Positions 28,254-37,534 of a DNA stretch of 64,000 nt are shown one piece after another. The first letter of the stretch is position 1; the number at the start of each line of letters is the position of its first letter. A program made the translations under genes and the position numbers. The stretch is from the NCBI RefSeq assembly GCF_025628895.1, contig NZ_JAOTJC010000007.1, positions 186,001-250,000 on the forward strand. The letters run 5' to 3'. The notes beneath the pieces are model-generated. The model had not been told where the DNA came from and made no database searches. It worked only from the letters and a program-made list of their open reading frames with translations. Source of the DNA: Alteromonas salexigens (GTDB lineage Bacteria > Pseudomonadota > Gammaproteobacteria > Enterobacterales > Alteromonadaceae).

Positions 28254-29753
28254 CTATTGATTAATCAGGGCGCGTACCGCTTCAAACAAATCACTGGCTA
28301 TCATACCACGTTGTCCGTATAGCCGGGCCACTTCGTCACCGGCTTTTGCATGCAGCGTCACACCATATTTGGCCGCCATGTCCCGATCCAGTCCCTGGGC
28401 CAGCAACGCCCCTAAAATGCCGCTGAGCACATCACCGCTACCCGCTGTAGCCATACCGGGGTTGCCATGGCGGCACACCCAGGTTTGTTCTTCGTTATCA
28501 ATGATCGTACCCGCCCCCTTCAATACACTGGTGGCATGAAAGCGCTGGGCGCACTGTCGGGCATAGTTAAAGCGCTCGGTTTCCACGTCTTCCACAGACA
28601 CGCCCAGTAACCGCGCGGCTTCGCCAGCGTGAGGCGTTAATATACACTCATCCAGGGTGAATGCCGTGGCCTGTTTACCCAGCAAATTCAGCGCGTCGGC
28701 ATCGATGACCACGGGCTTATTTTCAGCCTGACAATGCTTAAGTGTGGTGGCAAAAGTCTCCTGAGCCCACTCATCCTGACCGAGCCCCGGCCCAATCACC
28801 ACACAGGTGGCCCATTCCAGCGCTTCGTCGAGGTCCTGGTCCGCCACCATAAGTTCCGGGCGGCCGGCACTCACCTGTATGGTAGACGCCTCATGGACAT
28901 ACACCCTCACCATACCAGCGCCACTTCGTAGTGCTGCTTCACTGCTTAGCCGAATAGCGCCTGCGGTGCCCCGGTTTCCGCCCACACAGAGCAAGCGGCC
29001 ATAGGTGCCCTTGTGGGAATGTATATCCCGGGGTCCCATGCCACCAAACTGCTGTATATCCAGCAAACTCGCACACGGCTTTGCCAGTTGACTGAAGGCT
29101 TTACCAATTCCCAGATCATCGAATGCCAGCTTGCCACAGGATTGTTTGCCTGCGCCGGTGGTCAGCCCGGGTTTTATGCCCACAAACGTCACCGTAACAT
29201 CAGCCTGTATACAACGTCCCAACGACTGCCCTGTGTCCGCATCCAGGCCGGAGGGGACATCTATACTCACCACCGGCTTGTCCGACTGATTAACCGTATC
29301 AATAATGTCGGCAAATTCATTGCGGATATAACTGTTAATGCCAGTGCCCAGTAAGGCGTCCACCACTACCTCCGCTTTTTCCAGCAAGGCTTCACTGAAA
29401 GGGTGTATGGCGCCACCACTGGCACGCCAACGGCGCTGGGCCTCGCCGGCATCACCGCTCAGTTCCCGTTCAGGCTCGACGGCACAGACGTACACCTGCT
29501 TGCCCGCCTCGCGGGCATGGGTGGCAGTAATATATCCGTCACCGGCATTATTTCCCTGCCCCACCAGCACCAGAAAAACCTCGGTATTTGGCAGCAAATC
29601 CTGGCACTGACTGAACACGGCTTTGCCGGCACGCTGCATGAGGGTAAACATGTCGCAGCCGCTTTGCCCGGCGGCGGTCTGCTCGTTTTCCCTGACCTGA
29701 TCGGCGCGATAAAGTTTGTATGGTAAACTTGCGGTGAGTTGAGTATCTAGCAT
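28254..29753 (-). CDS. nnr: Bifunctional NAD(P)H-hydrate epimerase/dehydratase
   Basis: A 499-residue fusion that repairs hydrated NAD(P)H. The N-terminal part (about 1-215) is the NnrE epimerase with GQGNNAGDGY and DALLGTGI; the C-terminal part (about 230-499) is the NnrD ADP-dependent dehydratase with GNRGTAGAIRLSSEAALRSG and the GNPGMATAGSGDVLSG signature. It is the first gene of the leftward block and starts only six bases from the divergent queG start, so each promoter must lie inside the other gene. Confidence 0.94.
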   Translation of the reverse strand: MLDTQLTASLPYKLYRADQVRENEQTAAGQSGCDMFTLMQRAGKAVFSQCQDLLPNTEVFLVLVGQGNNAGDGYITATHAREAGKQVYVCAVEPERELSGDAGEAQRRWRASGGAIHPFSEALLEKAEVVVDALLGTGINSYIRNEFADIIDTVNQSDKPVVSIDVPSGLDADTGQSLGRCIQADVTVTFVGIKPGLTTGAGKQSCGKLAFDDLGIGKAFSQLAKPCASLLDIQQFGGMGPRDIHSHKGTYGRLLCVGGNRGTAGAIRLSSEAALRSGAGMVRVYVHEASTIQVSAGRPELMVADQDLDEALEWATCVVIGPGLGQDEWAQETFATTLKHCQAENKPVVIDADALNLLGKQATAFTLDECILTPHAGEAARLLGVSVEDVETERFNYARQCAQRFHATSVLKGAGTIIDNEEQTWVCRHGNPGMATAGSGDVLSGILGALLAQGLDRDMAAKYGVTLHAKAGDEVARLYGQRGMIASDLFEAVRALINQ

Positions 29754-29759
29754 GAGCGT

Positions 29760-30899
29760 ATGTCCAGTTTACAGTCAGTCGATTTAGTACGATTTACAGA
29801 CGATATCAAGGCTTGGGGGCGGGCGCTAGGCTTTCAGCACGTTGGCGTGAGCGATATTGATTTAGGTCGCCATGAACAGTACCTGCAGCGCTGGCTGGAA
29901 AATGGCTACCACGGCGATATGCAATTTATGCAAGCCCATGGCACCAAGCGTTCCCGCCCCGAAGAACTGGTACCCGGCACGGTGCGGGTAATTTCTGTGC
30001 GCATGGATTATTTACCGCCGGATGCGTCCTTTGCCCGTAACCTGTCCGACGGGAGCCTGGGCTATATCAGCCGGTATGCGCTGGGCAGAGATTATCACAA
30101 GGTACTGCGCAAGCGACTCAAACAGCTCGGCGACAAAATCACCGCAGCACTGGCAGACACTGCCTTTCGGCCGTTTGTGGACTCGGCCCCGGTACTGGAG
30201 CACGCCATTGCAGAGAAAGCCGGGGTGGGCTGGACCGGTAAACATTCGCTGACGTTATCCAAAGAGGCCGGCTCGTGGTTTTTTCTGGGCGAGTTATTTA
30301 TCAATTTACCCTTACCCACAGACACTCCGGTAGAAGAAGGCTGCGGCAGCTGCACCGCCTGCATGACCATCTGTCCCACCCAGGCCATTGTGGCACCCTA
30401 TACGGTTGATGCCAGAAAATGTATTTCCTATTTAACCATTGAGCACGACGGAGAAATTCCGGAGGTATATCGCAAAGCAATGGGCAACCGCATCTATGGG
30501 TGTGATGACTGCCAGCTGATATGCCCGTGGAACCGGTATGCCGATATCACCCGCGAGTCCGACTTTCATCCTCGCCAGGTATTACATGGCCAATCATTAC
30601 TGACGTTATTCAGCTGGGATGAAGCCACCTTTCTTCACAACACAGAAGGTTCACCCATTCGCCGGATTGGGTTTGATAAGTGGCAGCGCAATATTGCGGT
30701 AGCGCTGGGTAATGCCCCCTATGACGAAGCGGTCGTCACCGCTCTGCGGGAGGCGTTGCCACATGCCACGGCGTTGGTACGCCCGCACATCGAATGGGCG
30801 CTGGCGCAACATCATGATAAGAAATCGCAGGATGGACAAAGCCGCCAGTTACAGCGGCTTACCCGGGCTGTTACGAAAGGGTTGCCCCGGGACGCGTAA
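29760..30899 (+). CDS. queG: Epoxyqueuosine reductase QueG
   Basis: A 379-residue cobalamin-dependent iron-sulfur enzyme that makes the last step of queuosine in tRNA. Two [4Fe-4S] clusters are marked by CGSCTACMTICP (about 196-207) and a second set including CDDCQLICPWN near 250. The N-terminal half holds the cobalamin-binding part with DSAPVLEHAIAEKAGVGW. A HEAT-like C-terminal region follows. It is divergent from nnr, as in many gammaproteobacteria. Confidence 0.95.
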   Translation: MSSLQSVDLVRFTDDIKAWGRALGFQHVGVSDIDLGRHEQYLQRWLENGYHGDMQFMQAHGTKRSRPEELVPGTVRVISVRMDYLPPDASFARNLSDGSLGYISRYALGRDYHKVLRKRLKQLGDKITAALADTAFRPFVDSAPVLEHAIAEKAGVGWTGKHSLTLSKEAGSWFFLGELFINLPLPTDTPVEEGCGSCTACMTICPTQAIVAPYTVDARKCISYLTIEHDGEIPEVYRKAMGNRIYGCDDCQLICPWNRYADITRESDFHPRQVLHGQSLLTLFSWDEATFLHNTEGSPIRRIGFDKWQRNIAVALGNAPYDEAVVTALREALPHATALVRPHIEWALAQHHDKKSQDGQSRQLQRLTRAVTKGLPRDA

Positions 30900-30915
30900 G
30901 CGCCGGCCATTCAAG

Positions 30916-31527
30916 CTAACGGCGTAGTTCGGTAAGAAAATAGGTGTGCTGGTTGTGCTGGGACGTATAGGTTTTTATGGTTGCTTGCCGCCAATCCGGC
31001 TGCTCTTTGAGGCCACCTAATAGTTTCCCCCACTGTTCCGAATCACCGTCTGATTCGCCAATCAGCAGACAGCGTGTCTGCTCGCAATGCATGGCATGAA
31101 ACGCTACCTGACCGGCGCTGGCATGATCCGCAAAGTAACGCGCGAGCCGCCCGCGGGTGGTGAGATCGGCTTCACCGGTGGTCAGCCATTCGCTGCCATC
31201 CTCACTCAGAGGCACCCTTATCTGGCTGGCGTCAGGGTTAGCCTGACGAATGCGCCGCACAGTGTCTGCCACAGCCTGTATCTGTAACGGCGCTGAACCA
31301 GAATAGGAAGCCACGGGCGCGCGATCTGCCGGGCGGGCAGCACTCGCTGACGCCACCACCGGCACAGCGGTCAACGCCTCATCGAGAGCCTCAATGGAGT
31401 TATCTGACAAGGTGTCCTGTGGTACCTGTACAGACGGACTGTCTGCCAGTTTGGCGCGGTAATATCCAAACTGGTAGCCCGCGATCCCTATAAATATGAC
31501 TAACGGAAGCAAGTGCCAGGTTTTCAT
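30916..31527 (-). CDS. Membrane-anchored hypothetical protein
   Basis: A 203-residue protein with one N-terminal hydrophobic helix (about 3-22, HLLPLVIFIGIAGYQFGYY) and an Ala/Pro/Ser-rich linker (about 55-80), followed by a compact periplasmic part (about 80-203) containing MHCEQTRCLLIGES, whose two cysteines could form a disulfide. I do not recognise a family. It lies 12 bases past the hemE start codon region on the same strand, so its gene is upstream-adjacent... read leftward it follows hemE with a 12-base gap and is probably co-transcribed with it. Its end faces queG. Confidence 0.75.
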   Translation of the reverse strand: MKTWHLLPLVIFIGIAGYQFGYYRAKLADSPSVQVPQDTLSDNSIEALDEALTAVPVVASASAARPADRAPVASYSGSAPLQIQAVADTVRRIRQANPDASQIRVPLSEDGSEWLTTGEADLTTRGRLARYFADHASAGQVAFHAMHCEQTRCLLIGESDGDSEQWGKLLGGLKEQPDWRQATIKTYTSQHNQHTYFLTELRR

Positions 31528-31539
31528 AAGTGGTCGTAG

Positions 31540-32637
31540 TTATTCCTGGTGATACTGTCGGCTCAGCTCATGCACCGCTTTGACGAATACGCCAGCGTTC
31601 TCCGGCGGTACATCCAGGTGGATACCGTGGCCCAGATTAAATACATGCCCGCTGCCGTTACCATAACGTTGCAGGATAGTCGCCACTTCTTCACGAATAC
31701 GTTCGGGCGAGGCATACAGCATGGAGGGGTCCATATTACCTTGCAGGGCAACTCTGTCGCCGATACGCGCCCGGGCTTCGTCGAGATTAGTCGTCCAGTC
31801 CAGACCCACTGCATCACAGCCGGTGTCGGCAATAGATTCCAGCCACTGCCCACCATTTTTGGTAAATAAGGTAACCGGTACCCGACGGCCATCCGCCTCC
31901 CGGGTCAGGCCATCAACAATTTTGGCCATGTATTGCAACGAAAATTCCTGATAGTCCCGTGGGGACAAGACGCCGCCCCAGGTATCAAATATCATCACTG
32001 ATTGCGCGCCTGCGGCTATCTGGGCATTCAGGTAACTGATCACGGAGTCGGCCAGTTTATCCAGCAGCAGGTGCAGCGCCTGCGGGTCCGCAAACGCCAT
32101 CTTCTTGATTTTTGTGAAGGCTTTACTTGTGCCACCCTCCACCATATAGGTGGCCAGTGTCCATGGACTGCCAGAAAAACCGATGAGGGGCACCTCACCT
32201 TTTAACTCCCGGCGAATAGTGCGAACGGCATTCATCACGTACTGCAATTCGCCCTCGGGATCAGGGATCCCTATTTTTTCTACGTCGGCGCGGCAGGTAA
32301 TGGGATTACGGAAACGCGGGCCTTCGCCGGTTTCGAAATACAGGCCCAGCCCCATCGCATCCGGGATGGTAAGGATATCGGAGAACAAAATAGCCGCATC
32401 CAACTCAAACCGACGCAATGGCTGCAAGGTAACCTCACAGGCCAGTTCGGCATTTTTGCACAATGACATAAAATCACCGGCTTCCGCCCGCGTTGCCTTG
32501 TACTCAGGTAAATAACGGCCCGCCTGGCGCATCATCCACACTGGTGTGGCATCTACCGGCTGCTTGCTGAGCGCACGCAGGTACCGGTCGTTTTTTAATG
32601 GTGGGCGCTGGGGGTTCGCTGGAGTTGTCGACATCAT
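31540..32637 (-). CDS. hemE: Uroporphyrinogen decarboxylase
   Basis: This 365-residue enzyme converts uroporphyrinogen III to coproporphyrinogen III in haem synthesis. The substrate-binding signature [13 protein letters not shown] is at about 34-46, with [14 protein letters not shown] and the late GLDW block also intact. Two successive ATGs (32637 and 32634) follow an AGAGGAT binding site. In E. coli hemE lies beside nudC and rsd; that neighbourhood is partly kept here. Confidence 0.95.
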   Translation of the reverse strand: MMSTTPANPQRPPLKNDRYLRALSKQPVDATPVWMMRQAGRYLPEYKATRAEAGDFMSLCKNAELACEVTLQPLRRFELDAAILFSDILTIPDAMGLGLYFETGEGPRFRNPITCRADVEKIGIPDPEGELQYVMNAVRTIRRELKGEVPLIGFSGSPWTLATYMVEGGTSKAFTKIKKMAFADPQALHLLLDKLADSVISYLNAQIAAGAQSVMIFDTWGGVLSPRDYQEFSLQYMAKIVDGLTREADGRRVPVTLFTKNGGQWLESIADTGCDAVGLDWTTNLDEARARIGDRVALQGNMDPSMLYASPERIREEVATILQRYGNGSGHVFNLGHGIHLDVPPENAGVFVKAVHELSRQYHQE

Positions 32638-32980
32638 ATCCTCTGCTAAAATCGCTTACCTGATTCGGTGTGGCCGGAGTATATCAATAATCTCAGTCAT
32701 TGGCGCGAAAAGCACAGCTTATAGCGGTGAAAATCCCTCCGACTGGCAGTCCTTAGACCTATCTTGGCTATTTAGATCACCTCCCCCATTTCCCTTTAAG
32801 GGTCTCAAAAAATGCGACAGTATGAAAAATTTACACGATGAACGGAAATTGAGCTTGCGGGATTAGTTAGTGTTTGCTACTTTTAAAACCAGCAAAGACA
32901 AAGAAGCCCGCCTACGGGACCGAACGTTAACTATTAAAACCCTGCACCTTGCAGGGTTTTTTGTTATGGGCGACCGGATA
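32638..32980. other. Gene-free region between hemE and nudC
   Basis: No protein gene is supported in these 343 bases. The right end holds a perfect hairpin terminator (32936-32962). On the plus strand, a nested set of complementary segments (GCGGG with CCCGC; TTTGCT with AGCAAA; CCCG-CCTA-CGGG) lies at about 32855-32922, just ahead of that terminator. The left end holds the hemE promoter and leader. A short stretch near 32725-32765 resembles half of an FMN riboswitch but lacks the rest. Confidence 0.55.
32936..32962. terminator. Strong bidirectional hairpin terminator
   Basis: An 11-bp perfect stem AAAACCCTGCA/TGCAGGGTTTT with a three-base loop. It lies 18 bases past the nudC stop and can end that leftward transcript (four T). 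The T run is longer on the plus strand (six T), where no protein gene lies upstream. Confidence 0.8.
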
Positions 32981-33808
32981 TCAGGAAAGCTGCTTTATAA
33001 CCGCATCGATTAATTGCCCGGCAATGGACAGCTTAGGAGGCGTGTCCGGCAGCGCGTCGAGTGAAAACCATTGGGCATCGTCAATTTCATGTTCGTCACA
33101 CACAATGTTTCCGCCGTCATATTCAGCCAGGTAACCGACCATCAGAGAGTGGGGAAAGGGCCACGGCTGACTGCCGAAATATTGCAGGTTTTTCACCCGC
33201 ACACCGACTTCCTCGAATACTTCCCGATGAACCGCCTGTTCCAGGCTTTCACCGCTTTCCACAAAACCGGCAAGTGTAGAATACATGTTAGTTTCGCGAT
33301 GGCGCACGCCGCGGGCCAGTAAGATCCGTTCATTGTCGTGAATGGCCACAATAATGCAGGGCGACACCCGCGGGTAACAGCGATGCTGACACTGTTGGCA
33401 CTGCATGGCCATCTCCCAGTCTATCTTGTGCATTGCGCTGCCACACTGACCACAGAAGCGGTGGGTACGCAGAAAATGAACATACTGCCAGGCACGACCG
33501 ACCACACTGAATGCGCCCACCGGCGTGTTCATCAACACGTTGCGCAGTGACACCTCTTCCCACTCGTCGCTGTCTACCGCTTCCGCCCCCATATCCACGA
33601 CAAACGTGGGCTGCTCTTCCTGAAGATGCGCTTCCAGGGGCGTTAACTGGTAAACGTCCTGCTGATAGGCTGCTAAAAATGGTAACGACGAAGCATCGGT
33701 CACCGGGGGTTGTGTATCACCACTGGCTACCAGTAATTTACTGCGGGAAAAAATAAGCCAGCGGGCAGCACCTTGTTTCAGCTGGTGCGAGGGGACCTTT
33801 TTCATCAT
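32981..33808 (-). CDS. nudC: NAD(+) diphosphatase NudC
   Basis: A Nudix hydrolase that cleaves NAD(H) and removes NAD caps from RNA. Zinc ribbon cysteines are at 119, 122, 137 and 140; the Nudix box spans 181-203 (GFVESGESLEQAV then REVFEEVGV); the NADH-specific SQPWPFP motif is at 213-219. I choose ATG 33808, with AAGGTGA eight bases ahead, giving 275 residues; the open frame runs 53 codons further upstream but that part is not family-like. It diverges from rsd. Confidence 0.93.
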   Translation of the reverse strand: MMKKVPSHQLKQGAARWLIFSRSKLLVASGDTQPPVTDASSLPFLAAYQQDVYQLTPLEAHLQEEQPTFVVDMGAEAVDSDEWEEVSLRNVLMNTPVGAFSVVGRAWQYVHFLRTHRFCGQCGSAMHKIDWEMAMQCQQCQHRCYPRVSPCIIVAIHDNERILLARGVRHRETNMYSTLAGFVESGESLEQAVHREVFEEVGVRVKNLQYFGSQPWPFPHSLMVGYLAEYDGGNIVCDEHEIDDAQWFSLDALPDTPPKLSIAGQLIDAVIKQLS

Positions 33809-34000
33809 AGCGTTCACCTTTACGTGCCCTGCCGGTGCGACCCGTTGTCGCGACCTCGTGACTCTGCCGGTAAGCTTACCGATCCTGGTCTCCGCACACA
33901 ATAACCTGCCCGTGGTCAGATATGCCCGCGCAGGTGCCTGGCTGCATAATGCTGTGTGCATAGACACGCAGGGCTTTTGGCCAAGCCGGGACGTGCTGCA

Positions 34001-34030
34001 TTTGTACTGTGTCTTTGCGGTGTTATACTG
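34001..34030 (+). promoter_or_regulatory. Putative sigma-70 promoter of rsd
   Basis: TTTGTA (34001-34006), a 17-base spacer, then an extended -10, TGTTATACT (34021-34029). It lies 50 bases upstream of the rsd ATG. Confidence 0.5.
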
Positions 34031-34079
34031 AAATTATTAAACCAGCACAGCCCCGTATAGGGTAATCAGGCAACTACGC

Positions 34080-34577
34080 ATGTTAAATCAACTGGAACAG
34101 GTTAAAGGAAAGTGGGGGGGCCAGCTGGCTACCATAGACAACTGGTTGCAGGCTCGCCAACGGTTACTTATCCAGTACTGTGAACTGGCCGGCCTGGCTC
34201 ACCACGACCATCAAAATGGTAAGCAAGCTAACCCGCTTCCGGACCCGGCCGCTATTGATGCATTTTGCGAGGCCATGATGGACTACATGTCAGCCGGGCA
34301 CTTCGAAGTGTACGATATGCTGGTCAGCGATGACGCACAGGGAAAAGCCCTGAAACAACAGCTTTATCCGGATATAGCTACCACCACAGACAGCGCTCTG
34401 GCCTTCAACGATACATACACCGATGTGGTGTCAGAGCAGCAGGCTGCGGCGTTTGACAGTCATTTACAGGCGCTGGGAGAAACCCTGGAGGCACGCTTCG
34501 CGCTTGAAGACCAACTGATTGCACACATGTACGAGACGCAGAAGCGCAAAGCGCCCGCAGAGGCCGATTCTCAATGA
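34080..34577 (+). CDS. rsd: Regulator of sigma D, Rsd/AlgQ family
   Basis: A 165-residue helical protein that binds sigma-70 region 4 and helps alternative sigma factors compete for RNA polymerase. The N-terminal block MLNQLEQVKGKWGGQ...DNWLQARQRLLIQYCELAGL and the central DAFCEAMMDYMSAGHFEVYD match the Rsd/AlgQ family. It sits divergent from nudC, as in E. coli relatives, and upstream of zur. Confidence 0.93.
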   Translation: MLNQLEQVKGKWGGQLATIDNWLQARQRLLIQYCELAGLAHHDHQNGKQANPLPDPAAIDAFCEAMMDYMSAGHFEVYDMLVSDDAQGKALKQQLYPDIATTTDSALAFNDTYTDVVSEQQAAAFDSHLQALGETLEARFALEDQLIAHMYETQKRKAPAEADSQ

Positions 34578-34643
34578 CCCTGCGTTGTCTTCGGGTCAGG
34601 TATGACTCGTCGGGCATTGATAACATTAAATGGTAGTTTGTTG

Positions 34644-35117
34644 ATGAACAATGCGACACTAATCAGTAAAGCCCGCGCCTATTGCGAGCAGCGCAATGCA
34701 CGTTTCACACCGTTGCGGGAAAAAGTATATCAAATCCTCTTAAGCAAGCATGGGCCCATGGGGGCCTATGAATTGCTAGATGCGCTCAAGGAAACCGAGT
34801 CCGGAGCGAAACCGGCGACAGTTTACCGGGCGCTGGATTTTCTTCTCGACTTTGGCTTTATTCACAGGCTGGAGTCCACAAACGCGTTTGTTGCCTGTTA
34901 TCATTTCGGCTGTCACCATCCGGTACAGTTCCTTATTTGCGACAGTTGCGGTGACGTAGCAGAAATTCAGTCTGAAGGGTTAAAAGAGACCCTGGACAAA
35001 CAAGCTAAAGCGCATGGCTTTAGTGTATCGAAACAAACTATTGAAGCACACGGACTGTGTGCGGATTGTCAGGAAACAGATGTGCCTGTTTCAAAGGAGT
35101 CATCTCATGAATGCTGA
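34644..35117 (+). CDS. zur: Fur-family zinc uptake regulator Zur
   Basis: A 157-residue Fur-family repressor. The winged helix (about 20-85) includes TPLREKVYQILL and AKPATVYRALDFLLDFGFIHRLES. Structural zinc cysteines lie in CDSCG (99, 102) and CADC (139, 142), and histidines HFGCHH (87-92) fit the sensory site. The YRALDFL recognition helix and cysteine layout fit Zur better than Fur or PerR. I use ATG 34644; the longer frame starting at 34602 has no binding site. The last 11 bases overlap the cheX gene. No zinc transporter lies next to it. Confidence 0.88.
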   Translation: MNNATLISKARAYCEQRNARFTPLREKVYQILLSKHGPMGAYELLDALKETESGAKPATVYRALDFLLDFGFIHRLESTNAFVACYHFGCHHPVQFLICDSCGDVAEIQSEGLKETLDKQAKAHGFSVSKQTIEAHGLCADCQETDVPVSKESSHEC

Positions 35118-35571
35118 TTTCGTTAACCCTTTTATTAGCGGGTTACTGAATGTGATGGAAACTATGGCGCAGACCAAACTCACCCCGGGCAAGCCCAAAC
35201 GCAAGCAAAGCGATATCGCGAAAGGTGATGTAAGTGGTCTTATCGGTATGGTGGGTCCAGAGGTAAGAGGCTCAATGTCGATTACCTTTGACGAGCAGCT
35301 GGCATTGACCATTATGCAGCGCATGGTAGGTGAGCGTCCGCCTAAAATTGATGCCGAAGTGGGTGACATGGTGGGTGAGGTAACCAACATGATTTGCGGG
35401 AATGCTAAACGTGATTTAGCCGAGCGCGGTTATGAATTTGGCATGGCTACCCCTATCGTAGTCTCCGGAAAGCAACATAGCATCAGTCACCAGGTTGATG
35501 GTGCTAAGATAATCCTGCCGTTTATGTGTGATGAAGGGCTGGCTCATTTGGAAATCTGTTTTGACAAATAA
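35107..35571 (+). CDS. CheX-family chemotaxis phosphatase-like protein
   Basis: A 154-residue member of the CheC/CheX phosphatase family, which dephosphorylates CheY. The catalytic pair ExxN is visible in [14 protein letters not shown] (Glu91, Asn94). The ATG at 35107 follows a strong AAAGGAG site and lies inside the last codons of zur, so translation is coupled. No chemotaxis genes are nearby; relatives of this small CheX-like type are found singly in marine gammaproteobacteria. It may act on a response regulator encoded elsewhere. Confidence 0.85.
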   Translation: MNADFVNPFISGLLNVMETMAQTKLTPGKPKRKQSDIAKGDVSGLIGMVGPEVRGSMSITFDEQLALTIMQRMVGERPPKIDAEVGDMVGEVTNMICGNAKRDLAERGYEFGMATPIVVSGKQHSISHQVDGAKIILPFMCDEGLAHLEICFDK

Positions 35572-36001
35572 TCCTTTCTGGCATTCTGACACTATAACCC
35601 TGCGCCCTTATCCTCGGGGCTTTCACCTGATTACCGATGAAATCATAGGTGCCTTGCCGCAGATACGCGAAGTAGAAGTCGGCCTGTTGCACCTCTGGTT
35701 ACAACACACCAGCGCCAGCCTGACCATCAATGAAAATGCCGATCCGTCAGTCAGAACTGATCTCGAATCCTACTTTAACCATACTGTAAGAGAAGATTCT
35801 TCTTACTTTATTCACACTTATGAAGGTAGCGATGATATGCCAGCGCATATTAAATCGAGTATGATGGGATGCGAGGTCACCTTGCCAATTCAGCAAGGTG
35901 AGCTTCAATTAGGTACGTGGCAGGGAATAATTCTTGGCGAACACCGTAATCAGGGAGGCGCCCGCCGTATCGTTGCAACCCTACAGGGCATGGCCCGGTA
36001 A
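35561..36001 (+). CDS. YjbQ family protein
   Basis: A 146-residue member of the YjbQ/UPF0047 family (secondary thiamine-phosphate synthase). Conserved blocks are [45 protein letters not shown] and [13 protein letters not shown]. coli YjbQ has weak thiamine phosphate synthase activity; the real role is unsettled. By alignment to the family the start is TTG 35561, overlapping cheX by 11 bases; ATG 35531 is possible but adds non-family residues. Third gene of the zur-cheX-yjbQ overlapping trio. Confidence 0.87.
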   Translation: MTNNPFWHSDTITLRPYPRGFHLITDEIIGALPQIREVEVGLLHLWLQHTSASLTINENADPSVRTDLESYFNHTVREDSSYFIHTYEGSDDMPAHIKSSMMGCEVTLPIQQGELQLGTWQGIILGEHRNQGGARRIVATLQGMAR

Positions 36002-36100
36002 ACTCGAAACTATTGCCTGCGCAGTATTATGGCATGAAGTGTGCTTAAGCTCGCATTATCAAAAATTTGGTAATCACTCAACGTTATACAGGATGTGACT

Positions 36101-37321
36101 ATGAAAAAAACATTTACTTTAGCTGCACTCTCACTGGCTGTGCTGTCTGCAAACAGCTATGCACAGGAGTCTTCCACCCCGGCTTACGACAATTGGATTG
36201 GGTTATTTGGTACCAAATACAACGTTGACGTTGAGCGTCCGCTCCCGAACGGTAATTACGAAGAAGGTGAAGGCTTCGGTATGGAAGCTGGCTTCCGCTT
36301 TACCCAAAGCTGGGCTGCCCGTCTGGAATATACCGCCCTGGAACTGGACTACCTGGATTTTAATGGCTCTGACCGTGATGACAGTGGTCACATGATTGGT
36401 GCAGATGCTATGTGGTTTATGCCTGACGATTGGTGGTATCTGTTTGCCGGTGTGAAGCACCAGAACATGAACGACACCACGACCCTGGGTAATATCGGTA
36501 TTGGTAAGCACTGGGACATCAGCGAAAAGGTTAAGTTAATCACCGAAGTAGCCGCTTATGAAGATTTCGGCGAAGACTACAACGATTACAGCTTTAAGCT
36601 GGGTCTGGCGGTAACTATTGGTAATAACGATACCTCGCGCCCTGCCACCCCACGCGACAGCGACAATGACGGTGTAGTAGACGGCCGTGATCAGTGCCCT
36701 AACACACCAGCCGGTGTAACCGTGGATGCCCGTGGTTGTGAAGTTAAATCGATGGACAGCGACAACGATGGCGTTATGGACAGCAAAGACCAGTGTCCTA
36801 ATACGGCGGCCGGCGTTGAAGTAGATGCCCGTGGCTGTGAAGTTAAAATGAAGGACAGCGATAACGATGGCGTCGCTGACCAAAACGACAAGTGTGCTGA
36901 TACGCCAGCAGGCAACGAAGTGAACAGCGATGGCTGCACAGTATTTGACGAAGAAGAAGTGTCAATTACCCTGCGCGTACTGTTCGACAGCGAAAGCTCT
37001 GTAGTTAAGCAACCTAACGACCCTGAGATCCGTGAGTTTGCTAACTTCATGAAGCAATATCCTGAAACCACGGCAACCATTGAAGGTCACACTTCTGCGC
37101 CAGGTACAGAGTCGTACAACATGCAATTGTCACAGGCCCGTGCCGATGCATTCCGCGATGTACTGGTTAATCGTTACGACATCGATGAAAGCCGTCTGAG
37201 CACTGTAGGCTATGGCGAGACACAGCTGCTTGATGAAGGCAACGATGCCGAAGCGCACCGTGTTAACCGCCGTATCTCAGTAACTGTAAGCGGTACAGCG
37301 AAGGTTCCGGAGAAGCGTTAA
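36101..37321 (+). CDS. OmpA-family protein with thrombospondin type 3 repeats
   Basis: A 406-residue outer-membrane protein. It has a signal peptide (1-21, ending ANSYA), an N-terminal eight-strand barrel-like domain (about 28-175), three calcium-binding thrombospondin type 3 repeats of 33 residues each beginning DSDNDGV (186, 219, 252) and a C-terminal OmpA domain (about 290-400) with NMQLSQARADAFRDVL and NRRISV that binds peptidoglycan. The ATG at 36101 is preceded by AGGA; an in-frame GTG lies six bases upstream. A strong terminator follows. The repeats suggest a calcium-stiffened stalk between barrel and wall. Confidence 0.92.
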   Translation: MKKTFTLAALSLAVLSANSYAQESSTPAYDNWIGLFGTKYNVDVERPLPNGNYEEGEGFGMEAGFRFTQSWAARLEYTALELDYLDFNGSDRDDSGHMIGADAMWFMPDDWWYLFAGVKHQNMNDTTTLGNIGIGKHWDISEKVKLITEVAAYEDFGEDYNDYSFKLGLAVTIGNNDTSRPATPRDSDNDGVVDGRDQCPNTPAGVTVDARGCEVKSMDSDNDGVMDSKDQCPNTAAGVEVDARGCEVKMKDSDNDGVADQNDKCADTPAGNEVNSDGCTVFDEEEVSITLRVLFDSESSVVKQPNDPEIREFANFMKQYPETTATIEGHTSAPGTESYNMQLSQARADAFRDVLVNRYDIDESRLSTVGYGETQLLDEGNDAEAHRVNRRISVTVSGTAKVPEKR

Positions 37322-37344
37322 TCGCTGACTGAAACAACCCGAAA

Positions 37345-37366
37345 GGCGCCGTGAGGCGCCTTTTTT
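37345..37366 (+). terminator. Terminator after OmpA-like gene
   Basis: Stem GGCGCC-GTGA-GGCGCC followed by TTTTTT, 23 bases past the stop codon. Confidence 0.9.
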
Positions 37367-37534
37367 ATTGCGGCAGTGATAATTGATTTGCACGGATACT
37401 GTTACGGCGTCATCGCAGGATAATAATGACCCGTGGCGAAAACCAAAAAAGTGTTTGAGGCAGGTATTAGTTACATCATAGTCGTGCTGCGTAGCTGATA
37501 TTCAGCGAGCAGCAATTATAGTGACCACGCCTGG

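Noticed and set aside
32720..32770. Plus-strand similarity to the 3' half of an FMN riboswitch (GGTGAAAATCC, CCGACTGGCAGTCC)
   Set aside because: The 5' half and the enclosing stem are missing, and no riboflavin gene follows on that strand.
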